Positions 43,921-52,189 of a DNA stretch of 64,000 nt are shown here, piece by piece. The stretch spans positions 2,460,001-2,524,000 of the forward strand of contig CP126123.1 in assembly GCA_030123605.1 (NCBI GenBank), written 5' to 3'. The translations under genes were made by a program, and so were the position numbers. The stretch is from Nitrospira sp. GTDB taxonomy: Bacteria > Nitrospirota > Nitrospiria > Nitrospirales > Nitrospiraceae. The notes beneath the pieces were generated by a model that saw only the letters and a list, made by a program, of their open reading frames with translations, did not search any database and was not told where the DNA came from. The stretch's first letter is position 1; each line of letters begins with the position of its first letter.

Positions 43921-45560
43921 ACTCCATCCTCTACATCTTCCTCCCCTGCAAGAAGGTCTATCCGATCGGGGTGACCTACCTGGCTGATTTCATCCATCGC
44001 CGGAAGCCGGAGGTGCGGCAACGTATCCTCGACCTCTCGCTGTTCCCCGAATCGCAACGCAGCCAGGCGATCCGCGATGCGGCGCTGGATTTCAAACCCG
44101 ACCTCGTCTGTTTTTCGTGGCGGGACATTCAGATTTTCTCCCCCCACGAAGGCGATACGTCGCTGGAACATGCGTTCAACTTCTACTTCGCCAGCAACCC
44201 GATCAAACGTGTGGTGGCGTCGTTCGCAGGCCTGCAGCAGCTCTATCGCTACTACAGCCATATCCGCGCGAACCTGTCGTACCCCTGGTTGATCCGCAAG
44301 GAGTTCCCCAAGAGCCAGATCATGATCGGCGGCGGCGCCTTCACGGCCTTTGCCGACCAGTTGATCGAAAAACTGCCGGAAGGCACGATCGGCATTCTCG
44401 GCGAGGGGGAAGACGCGATCCTGAAGGTCGTCAACGGCGAATCCCTGACGGGCGAGCGGTACATCATCCGCGAGGGCAAGAAGACGCTTAAGGGTGAGCA
44501 GGGTGCCCCGGCGCTCCTCGACGCCTTGACCGTGGATCTGCCCTACCTCACCTCCATTTTCCCTCAGTACGGCGCCTATATGGAGGAATCCATCGGCGTC
44601 CAGACCAAACGCGGCTGCCCCTACGACTGCGCCTTTTGCCTCTATCCCTACATCGAAGGGAAGCGCGTGCGGTATCGGCCGCCCGCCATGGTCGTGAAGG
44701 ACCTCTCCCAGCACTATCATCAGTGGGGTGCCCGCCGGTTCTGGTTCACTGATGCCCAGTTCATCACGGGGAGGGAAGCCTATCCGCAATGCACGGAGAT
44801 TCTCGAGCGCATCCTGAGCGAAAAGCTGGAGATCGAATGGTCCGGTTACATCCGCACCTCACTGATCACGCCGGAGTTGGCCAAGCTGATGGTGCGATCG
44901 GGAGTCGGTGACCTGGAAGTCGCCATCACCTCCGGCTCGCAGGAGGTGCTGAACAACCTGCATATGGGCTTCAAACTCGAACGGCTCTACGACGGCTGTC
45001 GGTACCTGGCGGAAGCCGGCTTCAAGGGCAAGGTGATCCTCAATTATTCGCTGAATTCCCCGAAGGAAACGGAAGAGAGCCTGCTCCAAAGTGTCGAGTC
45101 CTATAAGAAGGTCGCCGCGATCCTGGGAGAAGAGCGAGTCTTCCCTTTGATGTTCTTCCTCGGCATTCAACCCAATACGGATCTGGAGCACCGGCTGCTG
45201 GAGGAAGGGTATCTCTCGGCCGGATACAACCCGCTCATGCTGACTCCGACCAGCATCCGCAAGCTGCTGTACAACCCGGCACCGCTCAATAAGATCATTG
45301 CCAAGGCCTGCCTCGCCGCCTGGCAGCAGAAACAGGGCAGCCGTGATCCTCGATCCTGGACCGGGTCCCTGTCTCAAACGGCGACGCCGACTCACCAACC
45401 GGAGACGGCGCACTATGCCGACGCCAATCTCATCCGCGGCATTCAAAACAACTCCGGACGGGACGCCCTGCTCACGTTGGAAGAGATTCTCCGGTCGCGC
45501 CGCCCCCCTCGCCCGACAGCGTCCACCACAGAAAAGACGGCTGTGAGTCCAACGGGTTAG
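43917..45560 (+). CDS. B12-binding-type radical SAM protein
   Basis: 547 residues. The N-terminal 200 resemble a cobalamin-binding Rossmann domain (strand MIGGGAFTAF near 140). The radical SAM core starts with Cys234-x3-Cys238-x2-Cys241 in KRGCPYDCAFCLYP for the 4Fe-4S cluster; FWFTDAQFITG and later strands complete the partial TIM barrel. The last 70 residues are polar and probably disordered. B12-radical SAM enzymes methylate or rearrange unactivated carbons, for example in hopanoid or bacteriochlorophyll-type pathways. Its neighbours (a quinone methyltransferase and PCP_red fusion proteins) suggest tetrapyrrole or quinone modification. Substrate unknown. Confidence 0.85.
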   Translation: MDSILYIFLPCKKVYPIGVTYLADFIHRRKPEVRQRILDLSLFPESQRSQAIRDAALDFKPDLVCFSWRDIQIFSPHEGDTSLEHAFNFYFASNPIKRVVASFAGLQQLYRYYSHIRANLSYPWLIRKEFPKSQIMIGGGAFTAFADQLIEKLPEGTIGILGEGEDAILKVVNGESLTGERYIIREGKKTLKGEQGAPALLDALTVDLPYLTSIFPQYGAYMEESIGVQTKRGCPYDCAFCLYPYIEGKRVRYRPPAMVVKDLSQHYHQWGARRFWFTDAQFITGREAYPQCTEILERILSEKLEIEWSGYIRTSLITPELAKLMVRSGVGDLEVAITSGSQEVLNNLHMGFKLERLYDGCRYLAEAGFKGKVILNYSLNSPKETEESLLQSVESYKKVAAILGEERVFPLMFFLGIQPNTDLEHRLLEEGYLSAGYNPLMLTPTSIRKLLYNPAPLNKIIAKACLAAWQQKQGSRDPRSWTGSLSQTATPTHQPETAHYADANLIRGIQNNSGRDALLTLEEILRSRRPPRPTASTTEKTAVSPTG

Positions 45561-45597
45561 ATCACGAACACCGGCGCAGGCTCCAGGCTTCGTTTGC

Positions 45598-45627
45598 TTG
45601 CATTCCCCGAGAGCACGGTGCTATCAT
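45598..45627 (+). promoter_or_regulatory. Sigma-70-type promoter of the USP-PCP_red gene
   Basis: TTGCAT at 45598-45603, an 18-bp spacer and TATCAT at 45622-45627. The gene follows at 45728 behind AGGAGG. Confidence 0.45.
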
Positions 45628-45727
45628 GCCGCTTCATTTTGGGGTGGAGTCCCTTTCAACCGTTTGAATTCCCGACGGTTCTCTGATCTCATCCCCCCTC
45701 TCGCGTGTTTGCCTAGGAGGCATCTCG

Positions 45728-47824
45728 ATGTACAAGACTATCTACATCCCGGTCGATAATTCCGACCATTCCAATACAGCAGTCGATGTCGGCGTGACGC
45801 TGGCAAAAACCTATGGTTCCAAGATCGTGGGCAGCCATGTCTATGCAGCCAAGATGCACGACAAACGATTCAAGCAGATGGAGGCCGGACTTCCCGAGGA
45901 ATACCACGACGAGAAGGAACTCGACCGGCAACGCCAGATTCATGACTCGCTGATTACCCGGGGGCTCCAGATCATCACGGATTCCTATCTCGACTATGTG
46001 GATAAGAAATGCACCGAGGCCAACCTACCGGTGGAACGGCGTTCTCTGGAAGGGCGGAACTGGAAAGTGTTGGCCGAGGACATCAACACCAACGCCTACG
46101 ACCTCGTGATCATGGGGGCGTTGGGAGTCGGGGCTGTCAAGGACAGCGTGATCGGCAGCAACACCGAGCGGGTGCTCCGGCGCGTTCGCAACTCCGACAT
46201 GTTGATCATCAAACAACCGCATCCGGTCGGCGCAGGCAAAATCGTCGTCGCCGTGGACGGCAGCCCCTACTCCTTCGGCGGCCTCATGACCGGTTTGGCC
46301 TTGGGCAAGGCCTTCAACGTGCCGGTGGAGGCGATTTCCGCCTTCGATCCCTATTTTCATTACGCCGCGTTTCACAGCATTTCCGGTGTCCTCAACGAAG
46401 AGGCCGGCAAGGTCTTCCGTTTCAAGGAGCAGGAAAAGCTGCATGAGGAAGTCATCGACAGCGGCTTGGCCAAGATCTATCAGTCACACCTGGATATTTC
46501 CCGAGAAATCGCGCAGGCCGAACAGACCGACGTGAAAACGACCCTGCTGGACGGGAAAGCCTTCGAAAAGATCATTCAGTACGTGCGGAAAGAAAATCCC
46601 TGGCTTCTGATCGTCGGACGAATCGGTGTCCACAGCGACGAGGACATGGACATCGGCAGCAACACGGAAAACCTGCTGCGCGCAGCCTCTTGCAATATTT
46701 TGGTGTCGAATCGCAAGTATGTGCCGCCGATCGATACCCAGGCGGAATACACCATCGCCTGGACCGAAGAAGCCTTGCGCCGCATGGAAAAGATTCCTGT
46801 GTTCGCCCGCGGGGTGGCGAAGACCGCCATCCACCGCTACGCCATCGAGAAGGGCCACACGATCATCAGCAACACAGTCGTCGATGCCGCAGTCGGCCAT
46901 ATTCTCCCCAAAGGAGCGATGGACGCGATGCGGGCGCTGGGCGGCAACCTGGATGCCGCTGGAATCGATCGCGACAAGATGCAGGCCGACGATTCGGTCG
47001 CGCAGGACCTCATGGGTTCTACTTTGAGCGGTATGATGACCCAGGTCGTGGAAGAGAAACCGACACAAAGCCCCACCACCCAGGCCTATCTGGATCGCAT
47101 GAGTCAAAACTACTTCGTATGCGACGGCTGCGGCTATATCGGCAAGGGCGACACGCCGGTCAAGTGTCCCGTCTGCAGCGCCGAGGGCGATCGATTCAAA
47201 CAGGTCGATAAGACGATTTTCGAAGCGGCGGCCAAGGCCGAAGGCGGCCTGGAGACCGATGTGGCCTACGACGACATCCCGATGCAATGGACCAAGGATG
47301 CCAAGGAAGCGATCCGTGCCGTGCCGGCCGGATTCCAGCGCCGGCGCGCCAAGGCCAAGATCGAGAAGAGTGCTCGCAAGCTCGGTATGATCACGATTAC
47401 CCTTGAGTATGCGGCCCCGATGATTCAAGAGGCGGCGGCCGAGGACTACACCCCGATCTTCGCCAACAAGGGCACGGGCACCGCGCCACAGCCGACCGTG
47501 GCCGCGACCGGCTCGAACGGCATCGACACCCACGCGGCCAACGGCAGCGCAGCGGAACCGCAGCAGGCTCCTGAAACCGTTCTCTCGCCCTATACCTGGA
47601 CGCCGGATGCGCAGGCACGCCTGGAGCGCGCACCGGAAGGGTTCATGCGGGAATGCACCAAGGCCTTGATAGAAAAACATGCCGACAAGATCGGCACGAC
47701 CGTGGTCACCTTGGAAGTGGCGACCGAAGGCATCGAGCAAGCCAAGGGCTACATGGCCGACGCCATGAAGACCGGCAACCTGAAGGATATGATCGCCAAC
47801 CTGACAGGCAAAGGAACGGCATAG
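45728..47824 (+). CDS. Fusion of two universal-stress domains, three PCP_red domains and a rubredoxin-like zinc ribbon
   Basis: 698 residues with a strong AGGAGG site. Residues 1-160 and 170-330 are two UspA-type domains; each ends in the nucleotide-binding GSNTER/GSNTEN loop (VIGSNTERVLR, DIGSNTENLLR). Three copies of the PCP_red domain, otherwise the C terminus of light-independent protochlorophyllide reductase subunit B, follow: about 341-393 (IAWTEEALRRMEKIP), 518-570 (MQWTKDAKEAIRAVP) and 621-675 (YTWTPDAQARLERAP). Between the first and second, Cys465, Cys468, Cys480 and Cys483 make a rubredoxin-like metal knuckle. No catalytic chlorophyll subunits are present. A redox- or tetrapyrrole-sensing role is inference. 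Confidence 0.85.
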   Translation: MYKTIYIPVDNSDHSNTAVDVGVTLAKTYGSKIVGSHVYAAKMHDKRFKQMEAGLPEEYHDEKELDRQRQIHDSLITRGLQIITDSYLDYVDKKCTEANLPVERRSLEGRNWKVLAEDINTNAYDLVIMGALGVGAVKDSVIGSNTERVLRRVRNSDMLIIKQPHPVGAGKIVVAVDGSPYSFGGLMTGLALGKAFNVPVEAISAFDPYFHYAAFHSISGVLNEEAGKVFRFKEQEKLHEEVIDSGLAKIYQSHLDISREIAQAEQTDVKTTLLDGKAFEKIIQYVRKENPWLLIVGRIGVHSDEDMDIGSNTENLLRAASCNILVSNRKYVPPIDTQAEYTIAWTEEALRRMEKIPVFARGVAKTAIHRYAIEKGHTIISNTVVDAAVGHILPKGAMDAMRALGGNLDAAGIDRDKMQADDSVAQDLMGSTLSGMMTQVVEEKPTQSPTTQAYLDRMSQNYFVCDGCGYIGKGDTPVKCPVCSAEGDRFKQVDKTIFEAAAKAEGGLETDVAYDDIPMQWTKDAKEAIRAVPAGFQRRRAKAKIEKSARKLGMITITLEYAAPMIQEAAAEDYTPIFANKGTGTAPQPTVAATGSNGIDTHAANGSAAEPQQAPETVLSPYTWTPDAQARLERAPEGFMRECTKALIEKHADKIGTTVVTLEVATEGIEQAKGYMADAMKTGNLKDMIANLTGKGTA

Positions 47825-47930
47825 GTTCTGAGTTATGAATTCTGAATTATGAGTTATCGGGATTAACCTGCAATCGCGCGCTCCAACTCATCACTCACAA
47901 CTCAACACTCAGAACTTAGAACTGAACACT
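47825..47930. repeat. AACTCA-type repeat element, family 2, fold-back
   Basis: GTTCTGAGTTATGAATTCTG on the left and AACTCAACACTCAGAACTTA on the right are near inverses, with short TCA-AACTCA units repeated on each arm. It fills the whole gap between the USP-PCP_red gene and the SPASM radical SAM gene, so the second gene has no ordinary ribosome-binding site. Confidence 0.7.
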
Positions 47931-49316
47931 ATGGGCAAATCATTACCGGTGTTGAATTTCCCTCCATTGGGAGGAAAGCTGGAGTCTCTCCAGCAACAGA
48001 TCTCGCAGTTCTTCACGCCTGGTTCGACTCCGGCGGCGCCTCACGATGGGCGGACCGTCGATGACTTCAAGCCCTACCTCGTCGCACTGAATCTCACCAA
48101 GCGGTGCAACCTCAAGTGCGATCACTGCTACCTCGATGCCACGACGAAAGCCGGCGGCGGTACCGACGAACTCAGCACGGAAGAATGTTTCCGCCTGATC
48201 GACCAAATCGCCGAGGTGAATAAAGGTTGTTTGCTGGTCATCACCGGCGGCGAACCGCTCGTGCGCCCGGACATTCTCGACATTGCCCGCCACGCGGTAG
48301 CCCTCGGTTTTATCGTGGTGTTCGGCACTAACGGCATGTTGATCAACGACCGTATGGCCAAGACCCTGGTCGAGATCGGCGTGATGGGTGTCGGCATCAG
48401 CATCGATTCGCTCGACCCGGCGAAGCACGACCGGTTCCGCGGCGTACCAGGCGCCTTCGCTGGCGCCTTGGCCGGTATCGAAGCCTGCAAACGAAACGGT
48501 CTTCAATTCCAAGTCCACTTCAGCGCGCAGCCCATGAACTATCAGGAGCTGCCTGCGGTGGTGGACTGGGCCCACAATCTCGGCGCGCGCGTGTTGAACG
48601 TGTTTTTCATGGTCTGTACAGGGCGTGGAGAAGAACTGACCGACATCACGCCGCAGCAGTACGAAGAGGTGCTCGGCTATCTCGTGGATTGTCAGGACCG
48701 ATACAAGGACATGCTGGTGCGGGCCCGCTGCGCTCCGCACTTTAAGCGGCTCGCCTATGAAAAAGATCCCAATTCGCCCCTGACCAAGGCCACCGGCTAC
48801 ATGGGCGGTGGTTGTTTGGCAGGCACGAATTACGCCAGGGTCACGCCGAACGGGGAACTGACGCCCTGCCCTTACATGCCGCTCTCGGCCGGCAACGTGC
48901 GCGAAACCAGCTTCGTGGACCTGTGGGAACGGTCGGACGTGTTTAATTCTTTCCGCTATCCGCAACTCAAGGGGAAGTGCGGCGATTGCGAGTATACCGA
49001 CATTTGCGGCGGGTGCCGGGCGCGCCCCTACGTGGATCACGGCGACTGGCTCGATGAAGACCAGTGGTGCCTCTACACACCCAAAGGCGGCGAGCGCATC
49101 AAAGTCGCCTTCAACACGCCGGAAGAAACCGACGTGGCCTGGGACGACGCCTCCCAACTCCGACTCAGCCGCATCCCCTACTTCCTTCGCGCCATGGTCA
49201 AGAAAGGCGTTGAACGCCACGCGCGCGAGAACGGGGTCGCCCTCATCACCGTCGAGTTGATGGAAGAACTTCGGAAGAAACGCTTCGGAAACGACGCCCC
49301 GGTCTTCAAATTCTAA
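47931..49316 (+). CDS. Radical SAM/SPASM protein with C-terminal PCP_red domain
   Basis: 461 residues. Cys59-x3-Cys63-x2-Cys66 in CNLKCDHCYLD binds the radical SAM cluster, ITGGEPLVRPD is the GGEP motif. A SPASM-type auxiliary cluster region follows (GGCLAGTNYARVTPNGEL, CPYMP, and the CGDCEYTDICGGCRARPY segment near 345). The body resembles the NirJ/AhbC/AhbD group acting on haem precursors. The last 65 residues (VAWDDASQLRLSRIP onwards) are a fourth PCP_red domain, a fusion shared in style with the preceding gene. Likely acts on a tetrapyrrole or a peptide. Start lies at the edge of a repeat without ribosome-binding site. Confidence 0.88.
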   Translation: MGKSLPVLNFPPLGGKLESLQQQISQFFTPGSTPAAPHDGRTVDDFKPYLVALNLTKRCNLKCDHCYLDATTKAGGGTDELSTEECFRLIDQIAEVNKGCLLVITGGEPLVRPDILDIARHAVALGFIVVFGTNGMLINDRMAKTLVEIGVMGVGISIDSLDPAKHDRFRGVPGAFAGALAGIEACKRNGLQFQVHFSAQPMNYQELPAVVDWAHNLGARVLNVFFMVCTGRGEELTDITPQQYEEVLGYLVDCQDRYKDMLVRARCAPHFKRLAYEKDPNSPLTKATGYMGGGCLAGTNYARVTPNGELTPCPYMPLSAGNVRETSFVDLWERSDVFNSFRYPQLKGKCGDCEYTDICGGCRARPYVDHGDWLDEDQWCLYTPKGGERIKVAFNTPEETDVAWDDASQLRLSRIPYFLRAMVKKGVERHARENGVALITVELMEELRKKRFGNDAPVFKF

Positions 49317-49411
49317 GCTCTGAGTTCTGTATCATGAATGTTGAGTTGAAATCCGCGCACGAGAACTCGTAACTTGTAACTCAGAACTCATCACTCATAA
49401 CTCAGAACTCT
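49317..49411. repeat. AACTCA-type repeat element, family 2, fold-back
   Basis: Left arm CTCTGAGTTCTGTATCATGA, right arm TCACTCATAACTCAGAACTC. Same unit types and inverted layout as 47825-47930, here between the SPASM protein gene and the CopD-like gene. Confidence 0.7.
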
Positions 49412-49418
49412 CTGCCTA

Positions 49419-49937
49419 ATGGATTCCCTTCAAAGCATCTTTCTCGATCTGAACCAACTGATTCCGATCGTCAATCATTGGTTCCACCTCCTCTCGGCCG
49501 TCATCTGGATCGGGGGGCTCGCCTTTCTCGTCATGGCGGTCACACCGGGGCTGCGAGACAGCCGCATCCCCAAAGAATACATCCGCCCGATCACCGACAT
49601 CTTTTATAAACACTACAAGCGGGTCGCCGGAATCTTGCTGGTCATTCTGCTGTTCACCGGAGGCATCAACGTCCACTACGTCAACCAGGTGTTGACCTCG
49701 CAAACCGGCCAGGGCTTACAACACCATCCCAAATATCTCTGGATCTTCTGCATCAAGCTCGTATTGGTCTTGTGTCTGCTCACTCTGTTCCTCTACACGG
49801 TGATTTTCAAATCCGACCAGGATGAAGAAGAAGAGGAGGGCGAGACCTACGAAGCGATTCCGTTCCAACGGGCCGCCCTCTGGATGGGATTTTTTATCAT
49901 CCTCTGTGCCGCCGCAATGAAACACCTGCATCAATAG
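49419..49937 (+). CDS. CopD-like four-helix membrane protein
   Basis: 172 residues with four predicted membrane helices. His20 and His70-type residues within helices (NHWFHLLSAVIWIGGLAF, KHYKRVAGILLVI) and the last-helix His resemble the CopD/DUF-type copper or haem-binding membrane family. An acidic loop (DQDEEEEEGE) near residue 130 faces the cytoplasm. It closes the radical SAM/PCP_red group and may carry electrons or metal for it; the ligand is not known. The start codon follows a repeat element with no clear ribosome-binding site. Confidence 0.7.
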   Translation: MDSLQSIFLDLNQLIPIVNHWFHLLSAVIWIGGLAFLVMAVTPGLRDSRIPKEYIRPITDIFYKHYKRVAGILLVILLFTGGINVHYVNQVLTSQTGQGLQHHPKYLWIFCIKLVLVLCLLTLFLYTVIFKSDQDEEEEEGETYEAIPFQRAALWMGFFIILCAAAMKHLHQ

Positions 49938-49979
49938 CTACCTTTGTCTCTTGCGTGTCCGCCTTCCTCTCGAATCCCT

Positions 49980-50017
49980 GTATCTCTTCAGATACTGAAC
50001 TGTTTCGGATCGATCCA
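49980..50017. promoter_or_regulatory. Putative enhancer upstream of the cytochrome operon
   Basis: GTATCTCTTCAGATAC at 49980 is an exact GTATC-N6-GATAC site; a weak second copy (GTTTCGGATCG) begins 22 bp on at 50002. They lie 130-165 bp upstream of the -24/-12 promoter. Confidence 0.55.
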
Positions 50018-50131
50018 TTCGGACGACCTTGCATACGTCTATTTCCAACAGAACCCTTCGACCTTCCCTCGAAACGCTCAAAAAACAATGGCATTCGAAG
50101 TTTGACCCAGCTACCCTTCGTCGCACAGACA

Positions 50132-50147
50132 TGGCATGCGAGTTGCT
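50132..50147 (+). promoter_or_regulatory. Sigma-54 (-24/-12) promoter of the cytochrome/kinase/porin operon
   Basis: TGGCATGCGAGTTGCT: GG at 50133-50134, GC at 50145-50146, 10 bases between, matching both conserved halves closely. Start expected near 50158, giving a leader of about 140 bases before the ATG at 50300. The rest of 49938-50299 holds only the enhancer. Confidence 0.7.
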
Positions 50148-50299
50148 TTTCACGATAGACGGTGGAGTGTCACCTCTTCCTTCCACCACAAGCGGACCTG
50201 TCCATCCAGACGGAGATGACCGTCCGCCTCAGATTTATCGGCGGTCGGATCGATGTGCCGCCTGTGCAGTCATCCCACCAGACCATGAGGAGATGAGCC

Positions 50300-52084
50300 A
50301 TGCGTTTCCATGCACAACGAGCCTTGGTAGGTGTCGGTGTCCTCTTTACCTTGTCGACGGTCCATTGCCAAGCCGTTGACCTGTCTCCGCGGCAAGAACA
50401 GAACCTTGGTACCGATCAAGGCTGGACAGAACAAGACCGACAACAGTGGTACCACACCTCAGCCGGCACCCAACTGATTCCCTATGATTGGTTTGTCGCC
50501 TTGGTCGATGACCAATCCGAAAAGACCTTTGCCCAGACCGGCATCCTGCCGGACCGGACCAGAGAGGACAGACTATCGGTCGGACTATCGGAGCCCAAGC
50601 CCCAAACTCCATCCTCATCACCCACGGGGATGAACTGCGCCTTCTGCCATACGACTCAATTCACCTATCAAGGTAACCAGATGCGTATCGAGGGCGGGCC
50701 ATCTCTGCAGAACAACCAACAATTCCTCAACGCACTCATGGAGAGGCTCGGCGCACTCATCTCGCCGGACATGCCGACCCTCCTGCGAAACTTGAAGGAA
50801 CAGAATCCTCCGGAGCCGTTCAAAACATTCGCGATCAAAGTCTTGGAACGCCGCAAGGAGGGAGTGACCACCCATACCCTCACAAAGCTGGCCATTGATG
50901 TCGCGACACGTGCGCAGATGCTTATCAGCAAAGGCGGGAGGGACCTCTCGCCGGCGCGGTGGGGGCCTGGGCGGTTCGATGCGCTGGGCCGTGGCGGCAA
51001 TACCGTTTTCGTACCGCTCAATCCGGATAACCTGAGGCCGGCCAACGCACCGGTGAGTATTCCGGCCCTGTGGGGCGTGTGGGAATACGACTGGGTCCAG
51101 TGGGCCGGTTCGATTCAACATCCGCTGGCCAGAAATGTCGCACAAGTCATCGGCGTGAATGCCGGACTCTTTGCCTGGACCCAAAATCCGCCCCTGGGCC
51201 CTCTCGGCGAAGACGACAAGTTTCATTCGTCGGTCGATGTCGATGCCTTGAGACGGTTGGAGCATCTCGCGCGACAGTTGCAACCGCCACAGTGGCCGAA
51301 GGCCTTCCCACCGATCAAACGGGAATTGGCCCAAAGGGGCTATGACCTGTACCACGGCAACCAGAGCAAAGGCATTCCGAACCTGTGCGCCCACTGCCAT
51401 GTCGCGAAACGGATCGAGAACCCTTCTACGAACGGCCCGAGCCTGCAGGTTACGATGATTCCTCACCATGAAATCGGAACCGACTCCCTGTACCTTGAAA
51501 ACTTCTCCCGCCGCACGGTAGACACCGGCCCATTGGGGCGTGGACGGATCTCAGCGAAAGAGGCCTCCCAGTATGTCACGACGGAGATCCTTGACCGGAA
51601 CCATATTGCGGACGACCCGGAGTACGGTCACCGCACGAACGAATGGCGGGATTGGCCACAATACATCGCTCGTCCGCACCTGGCCGTCTGGGCCACTGCT
51701 CCCTTCCTGCACAACGGCTCGGTTCCCAACCTCTATGAACTGCTCTCTCCGGCCAAGGACCGCCACCGCTGCTTCTACCTCAGCCCCAACATGGAGTTCG
51801 ACCCGCACACTGTCGGATACAAGATCATCGAGTGCGTCCCAGCCATTCCCGCACCGACGGGAGGTTTTAAGTTCGAGACCTATCTGCCGGGGAACAGCAA
51901 CGGAGGACACGAATTCACCAACACCCCAACGTGCAACGGCCCGGCCGGTAACGGCGTCCTGGGATGCGAGCTGTCGCCGGATGACCGATGGGCCATCATC
52001 GAATACCTGAAGACCTGTGATCTCGACAGTCTGGTCATGCGGAATACACCGGTGTGTCACGATCTTGATCAACGAGGATCTTAA
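50300..52084 (+). CDS. Exported dihaem c-type cytochrome, RoxA-like
   Basis: 594 residues with a signal peptide (residues 1-25). Two CxxCH haem sites: Cys113-AF-Cys116-His117 (NCAFCHTTQ) and Cys363-AH-Cys366-His367 (LCAHCHVAK). The layout, length and flanking blocks (QGW... early, IPYDWFVAL, and SIPALWGVWEYDWVQW, APFLHNGSVPNLYEL) match the RoxA/MauG-like dihaem oxygenase/peroxidase group; RoxA cleaves polyisoprene. GVWEYDWVQ resembles the W/F site between haems. Periplasmic or secreted. A sigma-54 promoter lies upstream, and a V4R-kinase and FadL porin follow, consistent with oxidation of a hydrophobic substrate. Substrate not proven. Confidence 0.82.
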   Translation: MRFHAQRALVGVGVLFTLSTVHCQAVDLSPRQEQNLGTDQGWTEQDRQQWYHTSAGTQLIPYDWFVALVDDQSEKTFAQTGILPDRTREDRLSVGLSEPKPQTPSSSPTGMNCAFCHTTQFTYQGNQMRIEGGPSLQNNQQFLNALMERLGALISPDMPTLLRNLKEQNPPEPFKTFAIKVLERRKEGVTTHTLTKLAIDVATRAQMLISKGGRDLSPARWGPGRFDALGRGGNTVFVPLNPDNLRPANAPVSIPALWGVWEYDWVQWAGSIQHPLARNVAQVIGVNAGLFAWTQNPPLGPLGEDDKFHSSVDVDALRRLEHLARQLQPPQWPKAFPPIKRELAQRGYDLYHGNQSKGIPNLCAHCHVAKRIENPSTNGPSLQVTMIPHHEIGTDSLYLENFSRRTVDTGPLGRGRISAKEASQYVTTEILDRNHIADDPEYGHRTNEWRDWPQYIARPHLAVWATAPFLHNGSVPNLYELLSPAKDRHRCFYLSPNMEFDPHTVGYKIIECVPAIPAPTGGFKFETYLPGNSNGGHEFTNTPTCNGPAGNGVLGCELSPDDRWAIIEYLKTCDLDSLVMRNTPVCHDLDQRGS

Positions 52085-52189
52085 CAAGGTAACCGCCCGC
52101 TCAGGAGCCGCGATTCGTGATGAGGCAGCCTCCCGATTTCCACCGGAGTTGTGTCGATCGGCTACGCCACCGGTTCGGGGTGGTCGCGT

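Noticed and set aside
45580..45610. Possible further sigma-54 promoter (GGCTTCGTTTGC) before the USP-PCP_red gene
   Set aside because: Only 8 bases lie between GG and GC instead of 10, and there is no enhancer pair upstream.
47825..49411. Possible CRISPR-like short repeats
   Set aside because: The units are irregular, 8-12 bases long, inverted rather than direct, and there are no spacers or cas genes.
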